A stretch of DNA of 64,000 nt from positions 109,363 through 173,362 of the forward strand of contig JACJXO010000005.1 of the NCBI GenBank assembly GCA_020636645.1, given 5' to 3'. The notes under the pieces were generated by a model. That model ran no database searches and was not told where the DNA came from. It saw only the letters and a list, made by a program, of their open reading frames with translations. This stretch comes from Chitinophagales bacterium (GTDB lineage: Bacteria; Bacteroidota; Bacteroidia; Chitinophagales; BACL12). Below, piece after piece: positions 18,452 through 26,443 of the stretch. How positions within the stretch are numbered: the first letter of the stretch is position 1; every line of letters begins with the position of its first letter. A program made the position numbers and the translations under genes.

Positions 18452-19008
18452 TCTATATAGCAGCCAACTGCAGTGGTTTTGGAAATGGGAACCGGTTGCT
18501 TCTGCAAGATGGCATCTATGGCATCACGAAGATAAAATTCGGTCACCACTTCCCGTTTCTTTCCCAGATCAACCGCCCAGTTGTCAATGGCTCCGGAGTA
18601 TAATGTTTGTCCGGCAGGGTCGGTCAGAAAGGCTTCAGGTGTGATGGTTGCGCCCAGCACGTCACACAGGTATTTATCGGGATCCAGCAGAACAGGTACA
18701 TCCAGTTGATAACGTTGCAGAAAATCATTGATCTCTTCGCTGCTGAACAGAGCACCTGGTATCACAGCGAAGAACTGCACCCCTTCAGAATGGTACTGTG
18801 CCTGCAGTACATTGGTTTGCAGGCAGTAATTTTCACTGAGCGGGCATTGCGGTGCAAAAAAAATGAACACAGTGGCTGCATGCGAAGAGAGATCTGTACC
18901 GTTCCAAGTTTTTCCTTCCGTTGTGGACAGGCTGATCTCATCCAGGCTGTCAGGCCTTTGATGGGTGCAGGCCGTAAGCAGCAGCAGGACTGGAAGTAAG
19001 TACCTCAT
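18448..19008 (-). CDS. redoxin (AhpC/TSA-like) lipoprotein
   Basis: 186 residues with a lipobox ending at Cys14 (LLTAC). The thioredoxin-fold active site is FFAPQCPLSENYC, with Cys55 and Cys62 rather than a CxxC pair. TPEAFLTDPAG is the cis-Pro region. It ends TTAVGCYIE, the sequence that usually leads into the cytochrome c domain in fused homologues. It overlaps the cytochrome/copper gene by 4 nt, so the two products are probably made together and act on the same pathway outside the cytoplasm. Confidence 0.8.
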   Translation of the reverse strand: MRYLLPVLLLLTACTHQRPDSLDEISLSTTEGKTWNGTDLSSHAATVFIFFAPQCPLSENYCLQTNVLQAQYHSEGVQFFAVIPGALFSSEEINDFLQRYQLDVPVLLDPDKYLCDVLGATITPEAFLTDPAGQTLYSGAIDNWAVDLGKKREVVTEFYLRDAIDAILQKQPVPISKTTAVGCYIE

Positions 19009-20054
19009 TTCCCCTGGCTTTTCAGCATCAGATTTGATAATTTATAAAGTAATCTGGCGCCTACATTGGCATCCCATTCATCGTCTGAAGGACCCACTTC
19101 AACCAGATCAAAACCAATGACCTTTTTGCCTGCATGTACCAGTTCCTGGATCAGAAAGACCACCTCTGCATATTCGAAACCGCCGGCCACCGGAGTACCG
19201 GTATTCGGACACAGTTTAGGATCCAGGCCATCAATATCGAAGCTGATATAGACATACTCCGGCAGTCGATCGATAACGGTTGCGCAGACCTGTTTCCAGG
19301 AATGTCCTTCATAGAGTGATCGGCGAATGTCCTGGTGGAAGAATGCATGGATACGATCATCTGATCTGATCAGGTCCATTTCTTCCTGACAAACATCGCG
19401 GAGCCCTACCTGAACCAGACCTTTTACCTGTTCGATCTGCAGCGCATTGTACATGATACTTGCATGTGAATAGGTGAAGCCTTCATATGCCTTGCGAAGG
19501 TCAGCATGTGCGTCAATCTGTAAGATGCCGAATGACGGATATTTTAAAGACAGGGCTTGCATCAGTCCAAGTGGAGTGCTGTGATCACCACCCAGCAAAG
19601 CAGGCAGCTTACCCTGCTCCAGTACTTCACTGCATTGTTCAAAGACCCACTTGCGCAGCCGGTTGCTGGCATCGTTGACCTCTTCAACGGTTTGACCTGA
19701 ACCGTCAGCATGACCAGACTCCATCAGTCTGATATGTTCTGCTGCCTTCACACGAAGTTGCCTGGAGGTCTTTCCCCACTCTGGCGATACGGACAGCATA
19801 TAGACCCCTCTTTTCCAGGCATCAGGCAGGTCAGCATCATACAGGTCCACCTGATAAGAAGCTTCGAGAATGGCCTCTGGTGCACCGGCAGTTCCGGGTC
19901 TGTAGGAAACAGTCACTTCCCAGGGCACAGGAAGTATGACCACCTCAGCGTCTTCAAATCCAAATGGCAGACCGAACAAATGTCCGTTAGCCTGCCCGAT
20001 GCCATTGATATCAAAGGCATCTATCTTTTGTTGCTTGCTTGCACTTACCGCCAT
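19005..20054 (-). CDS. agmatinase/arginase family ureohydrolase
   Basis: 349 residues of the ureohydrolase fold. Manganese-binding motifs are complete: GGDHS, DAHADLR and SFDIDGLDP. In Bacteroidota the nearest named role is agmatinase (agmatine to putrescine and urea), but the insert HADGSGQTVEEVNDASNRLR and the overall family (formimidoylglutamase, arginase, guanidinase) leave substrate open. It is first in a run of six minus-strand genes joined mostly by 4-nt overlaps. A -7 element lies 4 nt before its ATG. Confidence 0.83.
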   Translation of the reverse strand: MAVSASKQQKIDAFDINGIGQANGHLFGLPFGFEDAEVVILPVPWEVTVSYRPGTAGAPEAILEASYQVDLYDADLPDAWKRGVYMLSVSPEWGKTSRQLRVKAAEHIRLMESGHADGSGQTVEEVNDASNRLRKWVFEQCSEVLEQGKLPALLGGDHSTPLGLMQALSLKYPSFGILQIDAHADLRKAYEGFTYSHASIMYNALQIEQVKGLVQVGLRDVCQEEMDLIRSDDRIHAFFHQDIRRSLYEGHSWKQVCATVIDRLPEYVYISFDIDGLDPKLCPNTGTPVAGGFEYAEVVFLIQELVHAGKKVIGFDLVEVGPSDDEWDANVGARLLYKLSNLMLKSQGK

Positions 20055-20058
20055 ATGA

Positions 20059-20066
20059 CAAAGATA
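20059..20066 (-). promoter_or_regulatory. -7 element TATCTTTG for the agmatinase operon
   Basis: The minus strand reads TATCTTTG, then four bases TCAT, then the ATG at 20054. With a -7-centred element the transcript would begin at or next to the start codon. It would drive the agmatinase-to-flippase unit. Confidence 0.55.
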
Positions 20067-20095
20067 AGGATGCTGTCATGCTCCCTGAAATGGAG

Positions 20096-20103
20096 TACAT
20101 TTG
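20096..20103 (+). promoter_or_regulatory. -7 element TACATTTG for the small membrane protein gene
   Basis: TACATTTG matches TAnnTTTG. It overlaps an in-frame TTG at 20101, arguing that the ATG at 20143 is the true start of the gene that follows. Confidence 0.45.
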
Positions 20104-20142
20104 GCTGAACCCAAACAGGGGTATGATGTTGTATCTGCACAC

Positions 20143-20556
20143 ATGCTAAAGGAAGATTTTATTCAGCGTGGACTCAAGGATGACAGATTCCCTTTCCGGG
20201 TATCGGCTGCATTCAGTTTACTGGCTCTGTTTCTGCTGCTGCTGGCTTCACTGGCAGCAGACAGAAATGAGATGCTGATGGCAGCCGGTGGCACCGATCT
20301 GCTGCTCTATCTTCTGGCAAATGCCATTTTCTCACTGGGTGTTCATGAATTTGAACGTTTCGTAAAACGCTCTGTTCTGGCCTATCTGATTCATGTGGTC
20401 ATTTTATCAGGACTTTTGTACCTATTTCTGGGTGGATTGCCGGAAGATGCCAGGGAAGTACTGCCGGTGTATGGTGCACTGATCATGAGTTTTTTCCTTT
20501 CGGTCGGACTGGTAGTATTGATTCGTCAGGTTTTATCAATTTTACGTGAAAAGTAA
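20143..20556 (+). CDS. small four-helix membrane protein of unknown function
   Basis: 137 residues from the ATG at 20143. Four hydrophobic segments fall at about 20-40, 46-66, 75-100 and 112-135, with a charged N-terminus LKEDFIQRGLKDDRFPFR. I recognise no family. A longer frame from TTG at 20101 is open but would start inside the -7 element. It overlaps the asparaginase-like gene by 11 nt, so the two form one unit. Confidence 0.7.
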   Translation: MLKEDFIQRGLKDDRFPFRVSAAFSLLALFLLLLASLAADRNEMLMAAGGTDLLLYLLANAIFSLGVHEFERFVKRSVLAYLIHVVILSGLLYLFLGGLPEDAREVLPVYGALIMSFFLSVGLVVLIRQVLSILREK

Positions 20557-21052
20557 GCGGGTGGATAAAAGCATTTCCATTTTCGTGACCGGTGGCACCT
20601 TTGACAAGGAGTATGATGAGATCAACGGTCAGCTGTATTTTAAAGAGACCCATCTGCAGGAGATCCTCAAACTGGGTCGATGCACCGTTCCGGTAGAGAT
20701 CGACACCCTGATGATGATAGACAGTCTGCAAATGACCCCGCATCACCGAAGCAGGATAGTAGATGCCTGTAGAACCTGCAGGCACCACCGCATCATTATC
20801 ACACATGGAACCGATACCATGGTAGATACGGCTAAGGTATTGGCAGAAGCTGGAATGGATAAGACCATCATCCTGACAGGAGCTATGATACCTTATAAGT
20901 TTGGCAGTTCTGACGGGCTGTTCAATATGGGATGTTCCCTGTCATTCGTACAAACCCTTCCTCCAGGGGTTTATGTGGCCATGAATGGCCGGTATTTTTC
21001 CTGGGATAAGGTGCGGAAGAACCGCATTACCGGAATTTTTGAAGAGATCTAG
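20546..21052 (+). CDS. single-domain asparaginase-like protein
   Basis: 168 residues from GTG at 20546 (GTG 20561 is also possible; no ATG is near). It carries both threonine motifs of the L-asparaginase N-terminal domain: FVTGGTFDKEY and ITHGTDTMVDTAK, plus LTGAMIPYKFGSSDG. The whole C-terminal domain of normal (about 330-residue) asparaginases is absent, and the next gene converges on it by 4 nt. Short proteins of this kind exist as a family, so it is not necessarily a truncation. Activity unknown. Confidence 0.78.
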   Translation: MKSKRVDKSISIFVTGGTFDKEYDEINGQLYFKETHLQEILKLGRCTVPVEIDTLMMIDSLQMTPHHRSRIVDACRTCRHHRIIITHGTDTMVDTAKVLAEAGMDKTIILTGAMIPYKFGSSDGLFNMGCSLSFVQTLPPGVYVAMNGRYFSWDKVRKNRITGIFEEI

Positions 21053-21549
21053 TGGATCCTTCCGGTAAAGTACATGAATAAGGAGAACAGTACAATGGCG
21101 ATCATACCGATGGTAAGCACCCGGTTCACCAGCTTATACTGTTTATTGCTGTGCAGTACCACCCGATGCTGAAACAGGCGTTCAATAGCAGCCTCAGTAC
21201 GCACAAAACTGGTCTCGTTCTTCACCACATAGTCATAGGCTCCTGAACGCATGCATTCAACAGCTACGTCAATATTATCCTGACCGGATATCATGATGGT
21301 GTAGGTATCAGGATACTGCTTGGTGATGTAATTCAGGATCTCAATACCGTTACGGGCGGTCTTGTCAATGGAATCCAGGTGGTAGTCCAGTATCACAATG
21401 CCGGGATTCTTGTCCATATTGTCCACACACTCTTCTCCGGTTTTATAGGAATGGATCTCGAAATGCGGGTATTTGCTGCGCAGGTGGTCTTCCATCATCT
21501 GGGCGTGCATGGGTTCATCGTCGACAATGAATACGATCTCTTTGTGCAT
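21049..21549 (-). CDS. receiver-domain protein with C-terminal transmembrane anchor
   Basis: 166 residues. A complete response-regulator receiver spans about 1-122: acidic pair Asp10/Asp11, phospho-acceptor Asp55 (VILDYH), conserved Ser88 (MISG) and Lys110 (DYVVK). There is no DNA-binding or enzymatic output domain. Residues 141-162 form one transmembrane helix (VLTIGMIAIVLFSLFMYF) followed by only four residues. It lies 25 nt after the Hpt gene and is the likely end of that phosphorelay, held at the inner membrane. Confidence 0.85.
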   Translation of the reverse strand: MHKEIVFIVDDEPMHAQMMEDHLRSKYPHFEIHSYKTGEECVDNMDKNPGIVILDYHLDSIDKTARNGIEILNYITKQYPDTYTIMISGQDNIDVAVECMRSGAYDYVVKNETSFVRTEAAIERLFQHRVVLHSNKQYKLVNRVLTIGMIAIVLFSLFMYFTGRIH

Positions 21550-21574
21550 AGGTTGTCTGGTTTGGCAGGTAAAA

Positions 21575-21934
21575 TTAGGACATTTTCTCCACGAGACTTT
21601 TTAACTCGTCAAAAGCGGCAAGACAGGTATTTTCTACCTCGCCGATCAAACGGGCGATCTCTTCCGGTTTTATGGACTGACCTGCATATTCTTCAATGCG
21701 CAGTATGGTTTCCTTCAGCCCGTTGATACCCATGTAGGTCAGCTGCGGTTTCAGGCTGTGGGCAGTGGTTCTGAGATCGAGAAAATGGCCCGCTGCCAGT
21801 TGTTCTTTCATGGTGTGAATGGAACCGGGTGCAGACTGCAGGAACATATTGATGTATTTGACCATTTTGGTCCTGTCGCCATTGGTGAACTGTTCCAGAA
21901 AACTGATATTCACGATCTGCTCATGTGCATTCAT
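21575..21934 (-). CDS. histidine phosphotransfer (Hpt) protein
   Basis: 119 residues, all helical. The phosphotransfer motif is TAHSLKPQ with His59. It passes phosphate between the receiver of a hybrid kinase and a downstream receiver. Its ATG overlaps the kinase stop by 4 nt and the receiver gene follows 25 nt later, so the three proteins form one phosphorelay by genomic context. Confidence 0.88.
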   Translation of the reverse strand: MNAHEQIVNISFLEQFTNGDRTKMVKYINMFLQSAPGSIHTMKEQLAAGHFLDLRTTAHSLKPQLTYMGINGLKETILRIEEYAGQSIKPEEIARLIGEVENTCLAAFDELKSLVEKMS

Positions 21935-23280
21935 CGCTTACTGTTTTGTGCTATTTTTTCAAGTAATTCGTCGGGATTGAAAGGTTTTCCCACAAAGGCG
22001 TTCATACCGCTTTCGAAGCATTTGTCCACCTCGGCCTGAATGACGCTGGCTGTCATGGCTATGATCGGCACGGCATTGATCCTTTCGTCATCATAACTTC
22101 TGATGAGACGGGTGGCTTCATAGCCGTCCATCTCCGGCATCTGAATATCCATCAGGATCACATCATAGGTGTTTTTAACTGCCATTTCAACTGCTTCTTT
22201 TCCGGTGCCAGCCACATCTATGGTCACATCCGGAATGAGTTCTTCCAGGGTATCTACCGCTACCATTTTATTGAACTCATTGTCTTCGGCCAGGAGAATG
22301 TGAAGGTTGTGCAACCTGACTTGTTGTATATCTTCTTTTTCTGTTGATTGCTGAGGTTCTGACTGGATCTTGCCAAGGCCATAAGCGATGGTAAAGGAAA
22401 AGACCGAACCTTTACCCGGAGTACTGTTTACCTCGATATTGCCGCCTTGCATTTCTATCAGGCGTTTGCAGATGGACAATCCCAGACCGGTGCCACCAAA
22501 TTTTCTGGTGGTACTGGTGGTCTCCTGGGTGAACATGTCAAAGATGTGCTGGAGCTTGTCTGGACTTATTCCGATTCCGGTGTCTGCTACTTCTACCCGG
22601 AGAACAGATTCTTCGGCGGTCTGATCAAGCTTGTGAATGCGTATGGCTACTTCACCTTTTTCAGTGAACTTGACAGCGTTCCCCGCCAGGTTCATCAGTA
22701 CCTGGTTCAGGCGGTAGGGATCGCCGATGAGCTGGTCAGGCACATCTTCATCCACTTCCAGCCGAAACTCAAGTCCTTTTTCCGGAGAGGTCAGCTTCAG
22801 TGCATTCAGTACCGCATGGGCTTTTTCACGAATACTGAAACTGATGTGCTCAAACATGATCTTACCGGCTTCGATCTTGGAGAGGTCCAGGATATCGTTG
22901 ATGATGACCAGCAGGTTGTCTGAAGATTCTTTGATGGCGTTCAGGTATCTGAGCTGATCTTCTCTGGGTGCTTTGTCCAGCAGCAAACGGGTAGTGCCAA
23001 GGATGGCATTCAGAGGGGTTCTGATCTCATGGCTCATATTGGCCAGAAACTGCTCTTTTGCTTTTTCTGACTGCTCTGCACGCTCCATTTCCAGCTCCAG
23101 TTCATGGGTCTTTTCTTTGACCTTTTCACGCAGCCACTTCTGGGTATCTGCTGATGCTCTGATGCGCCTCCTGATGAGCAGCAGAACCACTGCTACAGCT
23201 AAGGCTACGAACAACAGATCCATATACCAGGGATCTCTCATTGGCCAGATTGATGCAGCAATGGTGAGGAGACGGATCAT
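21931..23280 (-). CDS. hybrid sensor histidine kinase
   Basis: 449 residues. An N-terminal transmembrane helix (about 20-37) leads to a coiled coil (45-80), a HisKA domain with His84 (SHEIRTPLN), a HATPase domain with NAVKF, DTGIGI and GTGLGL boxes, and a C-terminal receiver with Asp378 (VILMDIQMPEMDG). There is no periplasmic sensor domain of any size, so the signal is either membrane-borne or comes from a partner. First gene of the kinase-Hpt-receiver unit. Confidence 0.92.
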   Translation of the reverse strand: MIRLLTIAASIWPMRDPWYMDLLFVALAVAVVLLLIRRRIRASADTQKWLREKVKEKTHELELEMERAEQSEKAKEQFLANMSHEIRTPLNAILGTTRLLLDKAPREDQLRYLNAIKESSDNLLVIINDILDLSKIEAGKIMFEHISFSIREKAHAVLNALKLTSPEKGLEFRLEVDEDVPDQLIGDPYRLNQVLMNLAGNAVKFTEKGEVAIRIHKLDQTAEESVLRVEVADTGIGISPDKLQHIFDMFTQETTSTTRKFGGTGLGLSICKRLIEMQGGNIEVNSTPGKGSVFSFTIAYGLGKIQSEPQQSTEKEDIQQVRLHNLHILLAEDNEFNKMVAVDTLEELIPDVTIDVAGTGKEAVEMAVKNTYDVILMDIQMPEMDGYEATRLIRSYDDERINAVPIIAMTASVIQAEVDKCFESGMNAFVGKPFNPDELLEKIAQNSKR

Positions 23281-23294
23281 GGCATGAAGGAAAT

Positions 23295-23302
23295 CAAATG
23301 TA
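23295..23302 (-). promoter_or_regulatory. -7 element TACATTTG for the phosphorelay operon
   Basis: The minus strand reads TACATTTG 14 nt before the kinase ATG at 23280, inside the 28-bp gap after the NRDE gene. A -33 box is not clear. Confidence 0.45.
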
Positions 23303-23308
23303 CCTAAT

Positions 23309-24049
23309 TCAACTTAAATGGAAGGTCAGGTCTGTGTGTTGTTCAGGGATCATGGAGCGTTCCAGATACCTGTTGCCTGTATTATTTCCGGCCAGCAGAA
23401 TGGCAGTGCTTCTGGTGCCATAGTGTGGAAGTCTGATACAAACTGCCGAAAGTTGGTGTTCCAGTTCATGGTCAATTCCTGTGTCGGGCAGCGCATCTTC
23501 TTCTGCCAGCGTGGTATCTGAGAACAGGTTGAACATCAGGTTGGTATCAGGTGGTCCCTGCAGCATGGTATGAAAAGCAAGGGTGGTCTTCTTCACCTTA
23601 GGCCATGGTGAATCCAGACTGGCATTGCTCAGTCCATAGATCCCGCTGCTGAGGTTACTCCTTTCATTCCTGACAGAAGAGTAATAATATAATGTGTCCA
23701 GGTCGCCATACAGCAGGTTGAATCCATTATAGTCTGCACCATATTTTTCCAGCCACAGGTGGAGCTCTGACACAGACATTTCTTCCAGGAATTGCCGGAC
23801 TATCTGTCCTCTTGACGGCCTGTCTGTGCGCATCATGGCCGGGTCTCTGTAGTTGGTCAGCGCAGCAAAGCGCCCGTCAGGTGCAACACCCATCCAGGTG
23901 CCACCATCCTGCAGGTCTTTTCCTGCCAGAATACCGCTGTTCCATTTGTGCAGGGGTTGGGTTGGCCGGGCATAAAACTCATCGCGATTGGCAAGCACGA
24001 CCAATGGGTAAATATCATGAGTTTGCCAGGCAATATTGATCAGACACAT
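23309..24049 (-). CDS. NRDE (TANGO2-like) family protein
   Basis: 246 residues. It begins MCLI, exposing Cys2 as a possible N-terminal nucleophile after Met removal, and contains the name-giving motif ANRDEFYARPT and GGTWMGVAPDGRFAALTNYR. The fold is an NTN-hydrolase type and human TANGO2 is a relative; the biochemical role is unsettled. It precedes the hybrid kinase gene by 28 bp on the same strand. Confidence 0.9.
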   Translation of the reverse strand: MCLINIAWQTHDIYPLVVLANRDEFYARPTQPLHKWNSGILAGKDLQDGGTWMGVAPDGRFAALTNYRDPAMMRTDRPSRGQIVRQFLEEMSVSELHLWLEKYGADYNGFNLLYGDLDTLYYYSSVRNERSNLSSGIYGLSNASLDSPWPKVKKTTLAFHTMLQGPPDTNLMFNLFSDTTLAEEDALPDTGIDHELEHQLSAVCIRLPHYGTRSTAILLAGNNTGNRYLERSMIPEQHTDLTFHLS

Positions 24050-24149
24050 GGATCAGAAGATGGTGTGTTGGCAATAAACATACAAAACGAAACGATGCAG
24101 CTGGTAGTTCGGTTCATTATCCGGAACCTCCTTCCTGCAGGCTATTCCT

Positions 24150-24157
24150 TACCTTTA
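24150..24157 (+). promoter_or_regulatory. -7-like element TACCTTTA for the UbiA-like gene
   Basis: TACCTTTA differs from TAnnTTTG only in the last base and stands exactly 4 nt (TCCG) before the ATG at 24162. Confidence 0.4.
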
Positions 24158-24161
24158 TCCG

Positions 24162-24992
24162 ATGCGCCTGATTCGCATACTCACTTTCTCCAATTTCTGG
24201 ATAGCTGTGGGCGCAGCAGCATTTTGTCAGGCAGGCTATTTGTTTCTGGGTGACCAGCCACATTGGGATCTGCTTAATTTATTCTGCTTCCTTTCCTGCT
24301 GGTCTGTGTACCTGTTGATCAGGGTGGCTGCGGTAAAACGAATTACGCATTATGAACGTACCCATCGCTGGCAGTTTTTTCTGGATCATATCAGGTTTTT
24401 TCGTCTGCTTACTTTTTCCGGATTGCTGGCCGTAGCTGTTATATATTTTTTCCTGCCTTTCAGGGTGCGCATGGTTTTATTGCTTCCGGGTTTTATCTCT
24501 CTCATCTATGGCCTGCCGGTCACTGCCCGAAGAAGAAAACTCCGGGATATCGGTATCATCAAAGTCTTTCTGATAGGTTTTGTCTGGGCTTTTGTGGGAA
24601 GCATCCTTCCTGCTGCAGCTGGAGAGGGCGCATTCAGCCCGGATACAATTGCTTTATTCTTTGCACAGTTCCTGTTCATTTTTGCCAATGCACTGCCATT
24701 TGATATCAGCGATATGAAATCAGATGCCATGCATGCAGTGCGCACTATTCCCTACTATCTGGGCGCAGAGCTGACCTACACCTTGTCTTTTGTTTGTCTG
24801 GTTGCATCCGGAGCCATTCATGGTTATTTCCTTCCTGATACTGCCGTTCCGGCGGGGGTTACCATCATGCTGAGCGGGCTTCTTATATATATGTCGGGAC
24901 AGATCAAACACGAACAGGTTCTGTTCTTTGGAATTGACAGCCTGATGCTGCTTCAGTTTCTACTGGTATGGAGCTATTTGTTTGTGCACTGA
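24162..24992 (+). CDS. UbiA-like membrane prenyltransferase homologue
   Basis: 276 residues with eight or nine predicted helices and the UbiA layout. The second aspartate motif is present (LPFDISDMKSD), as is LISLIYGLPVTARRRKLRDI in the region before it. The first motif, normally NDxxDxxxD, is replaced here by LNLFCFLSCWSVYLL with no acidic residue, so normal prenyl-diphosphate binding is doubtful. Its role may differ from quinone or heme synthesis. It converges on the DUF4258 gene with abutting stops. Confidence 0.68.
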   Translation: MRLIRILTFSNFWIAVGAAAFCQAGYLFLGDQPHWDLLNLFCFLSCWSVYLLIRVAAVKRITHYERTHRWQFFLDHIRFFRLLTFSGLLAVAVIYFFLPFRVRMVLLLPGFISLIYGLPVTARRRKLRDIGIIKVFLIGFVWAFVGSILPAAAGEGAFSPDTIALFFAQFLFIFANALPFDISDMKSDAMHAVRTIPYYLGAELTYTLSFVCLVASGAIHGYFLPDTAVPAGVTIMLSGLLIYMSGQIKHEQVLFFGIDSLMLLQFLLVWSYLFVH

Positions 24993-25400
24993 TCAGCAGG
25001 GGCAATCGTCCGGCAACTGCAGGTCTTTGAGAATATCGCCACCATCTCCTGTTTCTACTGTAAAGGACACCTGCTTCCCATTCTTTAGATGTCCTTTAAG
25101 AGCATAACTGGTATAATGGCAGTTGCCAAAATCACATTGATCCTGATCCAGATTTTCAGAGACCAGCAGATCCTTCAGATCTGTGGTCGTTATGCCTGCA
25201 CATTCCATGATGCACAAGGTATGCTCATCGGCCTGCAAAGTACGTCCCTGCAGATCCTTCAGCAACTGTGCATCCAGCATTTCAGTGGTTGGTGTTTGAT
25301 CCTGTTTGTCTCTGCGCATCCAGGTGCCGGCAAAAAAGAGAGCACCCACTATCAGTAAGAACCACAGTTGTTTACGATCTATGTGATGCATAATGGCCAT
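24993..25400 (-). CDS. membrane-anchored DUF4258-like protein
   Basis: 135 residues. One N-terminal transmembrane helix (about 11-28) precedes a small cysteine-rich domain: LCIMECAGITTTDLKDLL, then CDFGNCHYTSYALKGHLKN and a terminal CPC. The pattern fits DUF4258 proteins; function unknown. The start may also be the ATG at 25391. A TAATTTTG -7 element lies 14 nt before 25400, inside the bioB promoter region on the other strand. Confidence 0.72.
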   Translation of the reverse strand: MAIMHHIDRKQLWFLLIVGALFFAGTWMRRDKQDQTPTTEMLDAQLLKDLQGRTLQADEHTLCIMECAGITTTDLKDLLVSENLDQDQCDFGNCHYTSYALKGHLKNGKQVSFTVETGDGGDILKDLQLPDDCPC

Positions 25401-25408
25401 GACAACGA

Positions 25409-25439
25409 TTTGTGCAAAATTACCTTTCGGTTACCTTTG
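25409..25439 (+). promoter_or_regulatory. bioB promoter (TTTG-N19-TACCTTTG)
   Basis: -33 TTTG at 25409-25412 and -7 TACCTTTG at 25432-25439 with a 19-nt spacer, the Bacteroidota consensus. The -7 ends 15 nt before the bioB ATG. A second partial box TACCTTTC lies at 25421-25428. The opposite-strand element TAATTTTG (25415-25422) serves the DUF4258 gene. No BirA operator palindrome is evident. Confidence 0.7.
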
Positions 25440-25454
25440 CCACAAACCTTCCAC

Positions 25455-26441
25455 ATGGCAGAGATCAGGAATGACTGGACCCGGGATGAGATCGCTGAGA
25501 TCTACAACGGGCCTATCATGGAGTTGATGTACAAAGCTTCGGTAGTGCACCATGAGATGCAGGCTACCGGCGAGGTACAGGTTTGCACCCTCCTCAGTGT
25601 AAAGACCGGAGGTTGCCCGGAAGACTGCGCTTATTGCCCGCAGGCAGCCCGCTATCAAACGGAGGTGCAGGTTCACAAGTTGCTGGAATATGATGAGGTC
25701 ATTACCAAGGCCCTGATAGCGAAAGAGAACGGCAGCACACGATTTTGCATGGGCGCTGCGTGGAGAAATATCAGAGACAACCGTGATTTTGATAATGTGC
25801 TTGAAATGGTGAAAGGAGTTTCCGGGCTTGGGCTGGAAGTGTGTTGCACACTGGGCATGCTCACAGAAGACCAGGCAAGAAAACTCAAGGAAGCAGGGCT
25901 CTATGCCTATAACCATAATCTGGATACTTCTGAAGAGCATTACCACGACATTATCACTACCAGGGAATACAAGGACAGGTTGGATACACTGACCCATGTT
26001 CGAAACGCCGGGGTTTCTGTATGTTCCGGCGGCATCATCGGACTGGGCGAAAGTGAGGAAGACCGGGTAGGCTTACTGCATACACTGGCCACCCTGCCAC
26101 AGCACCCGGAAAGTGTTCCTGTCAATGCGCTGGTACCTGTGAAAGGAACACCCCTGGAAGAGATGAAAAGGGTAAGCGTATGGGAAATGATACGGATGAT
26201 CGCTACCGCCCGCATCATCATGCCGGGAAGTATGATCAGGCTCAGCGCAGGAAGGGATGAAATGTCGGTGGAAGAACAGGCTTTGTGCTTCATGGCAGGC
26301 GCCAACAGTATTTTCGCCGGCGAGAAGCTCCTGACCACACCTAACCCGGAGTTTCATGAAGACAAAGCCATGTTCGAATTGCTGGGATTAACCCCCAGGC
26401 CTTCCTATAAGCAGCATCCATCACTGGCAGAATCCAACTGA
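25455..26441 (+). CDS. bioB: biotin synthase
   Basis: Radical SAM enzyme inserting sulfur into dethiobiotin. 328 residues from ATG 25455, chosen because an upstream in-frame ATG at 25368 would translate through the promoter. The 4Fe-4S cluster motif is CPEDCAYCPQ; MGAAWRNIRDNRDF and HNLDTSEEHY carry the conserved substrate and 2Fe-2S residues, and AGANSIFAGEKLLTT closes the barrel. bioF follows after 2 nt. Confidence 0.97.
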   Translation: MAEIRNDWTRDEIAEIYNGPIMELMYKASVVHHEMQATGEVQVCTLLSVKTGGCPEDCAYCPQAARYQTEVQVHKLLEYDEVITKALIAKENGSTRFCMGAAWRNIRDNRDFDNVLEMVKGVSGLGLEVCCTLGMLTEDQARKLKEAGLYAYNHNLDTSEEHYHDIITTREYKDRLDTLTHVRNAGVSVCSGGIIGLGESEEDRVGLLHTLATLPQHPESVPVNALVPVKGTPLEEMKRVSVWEMIRMIATARIIMPGSMIRLSAGRDEMSVEEQALCFMAGANSIFAGEKLLTTPNPEFHEDKAMFELLGLTPRPSYKQHPSLAESN

Positions 26442-26443
26442 TC

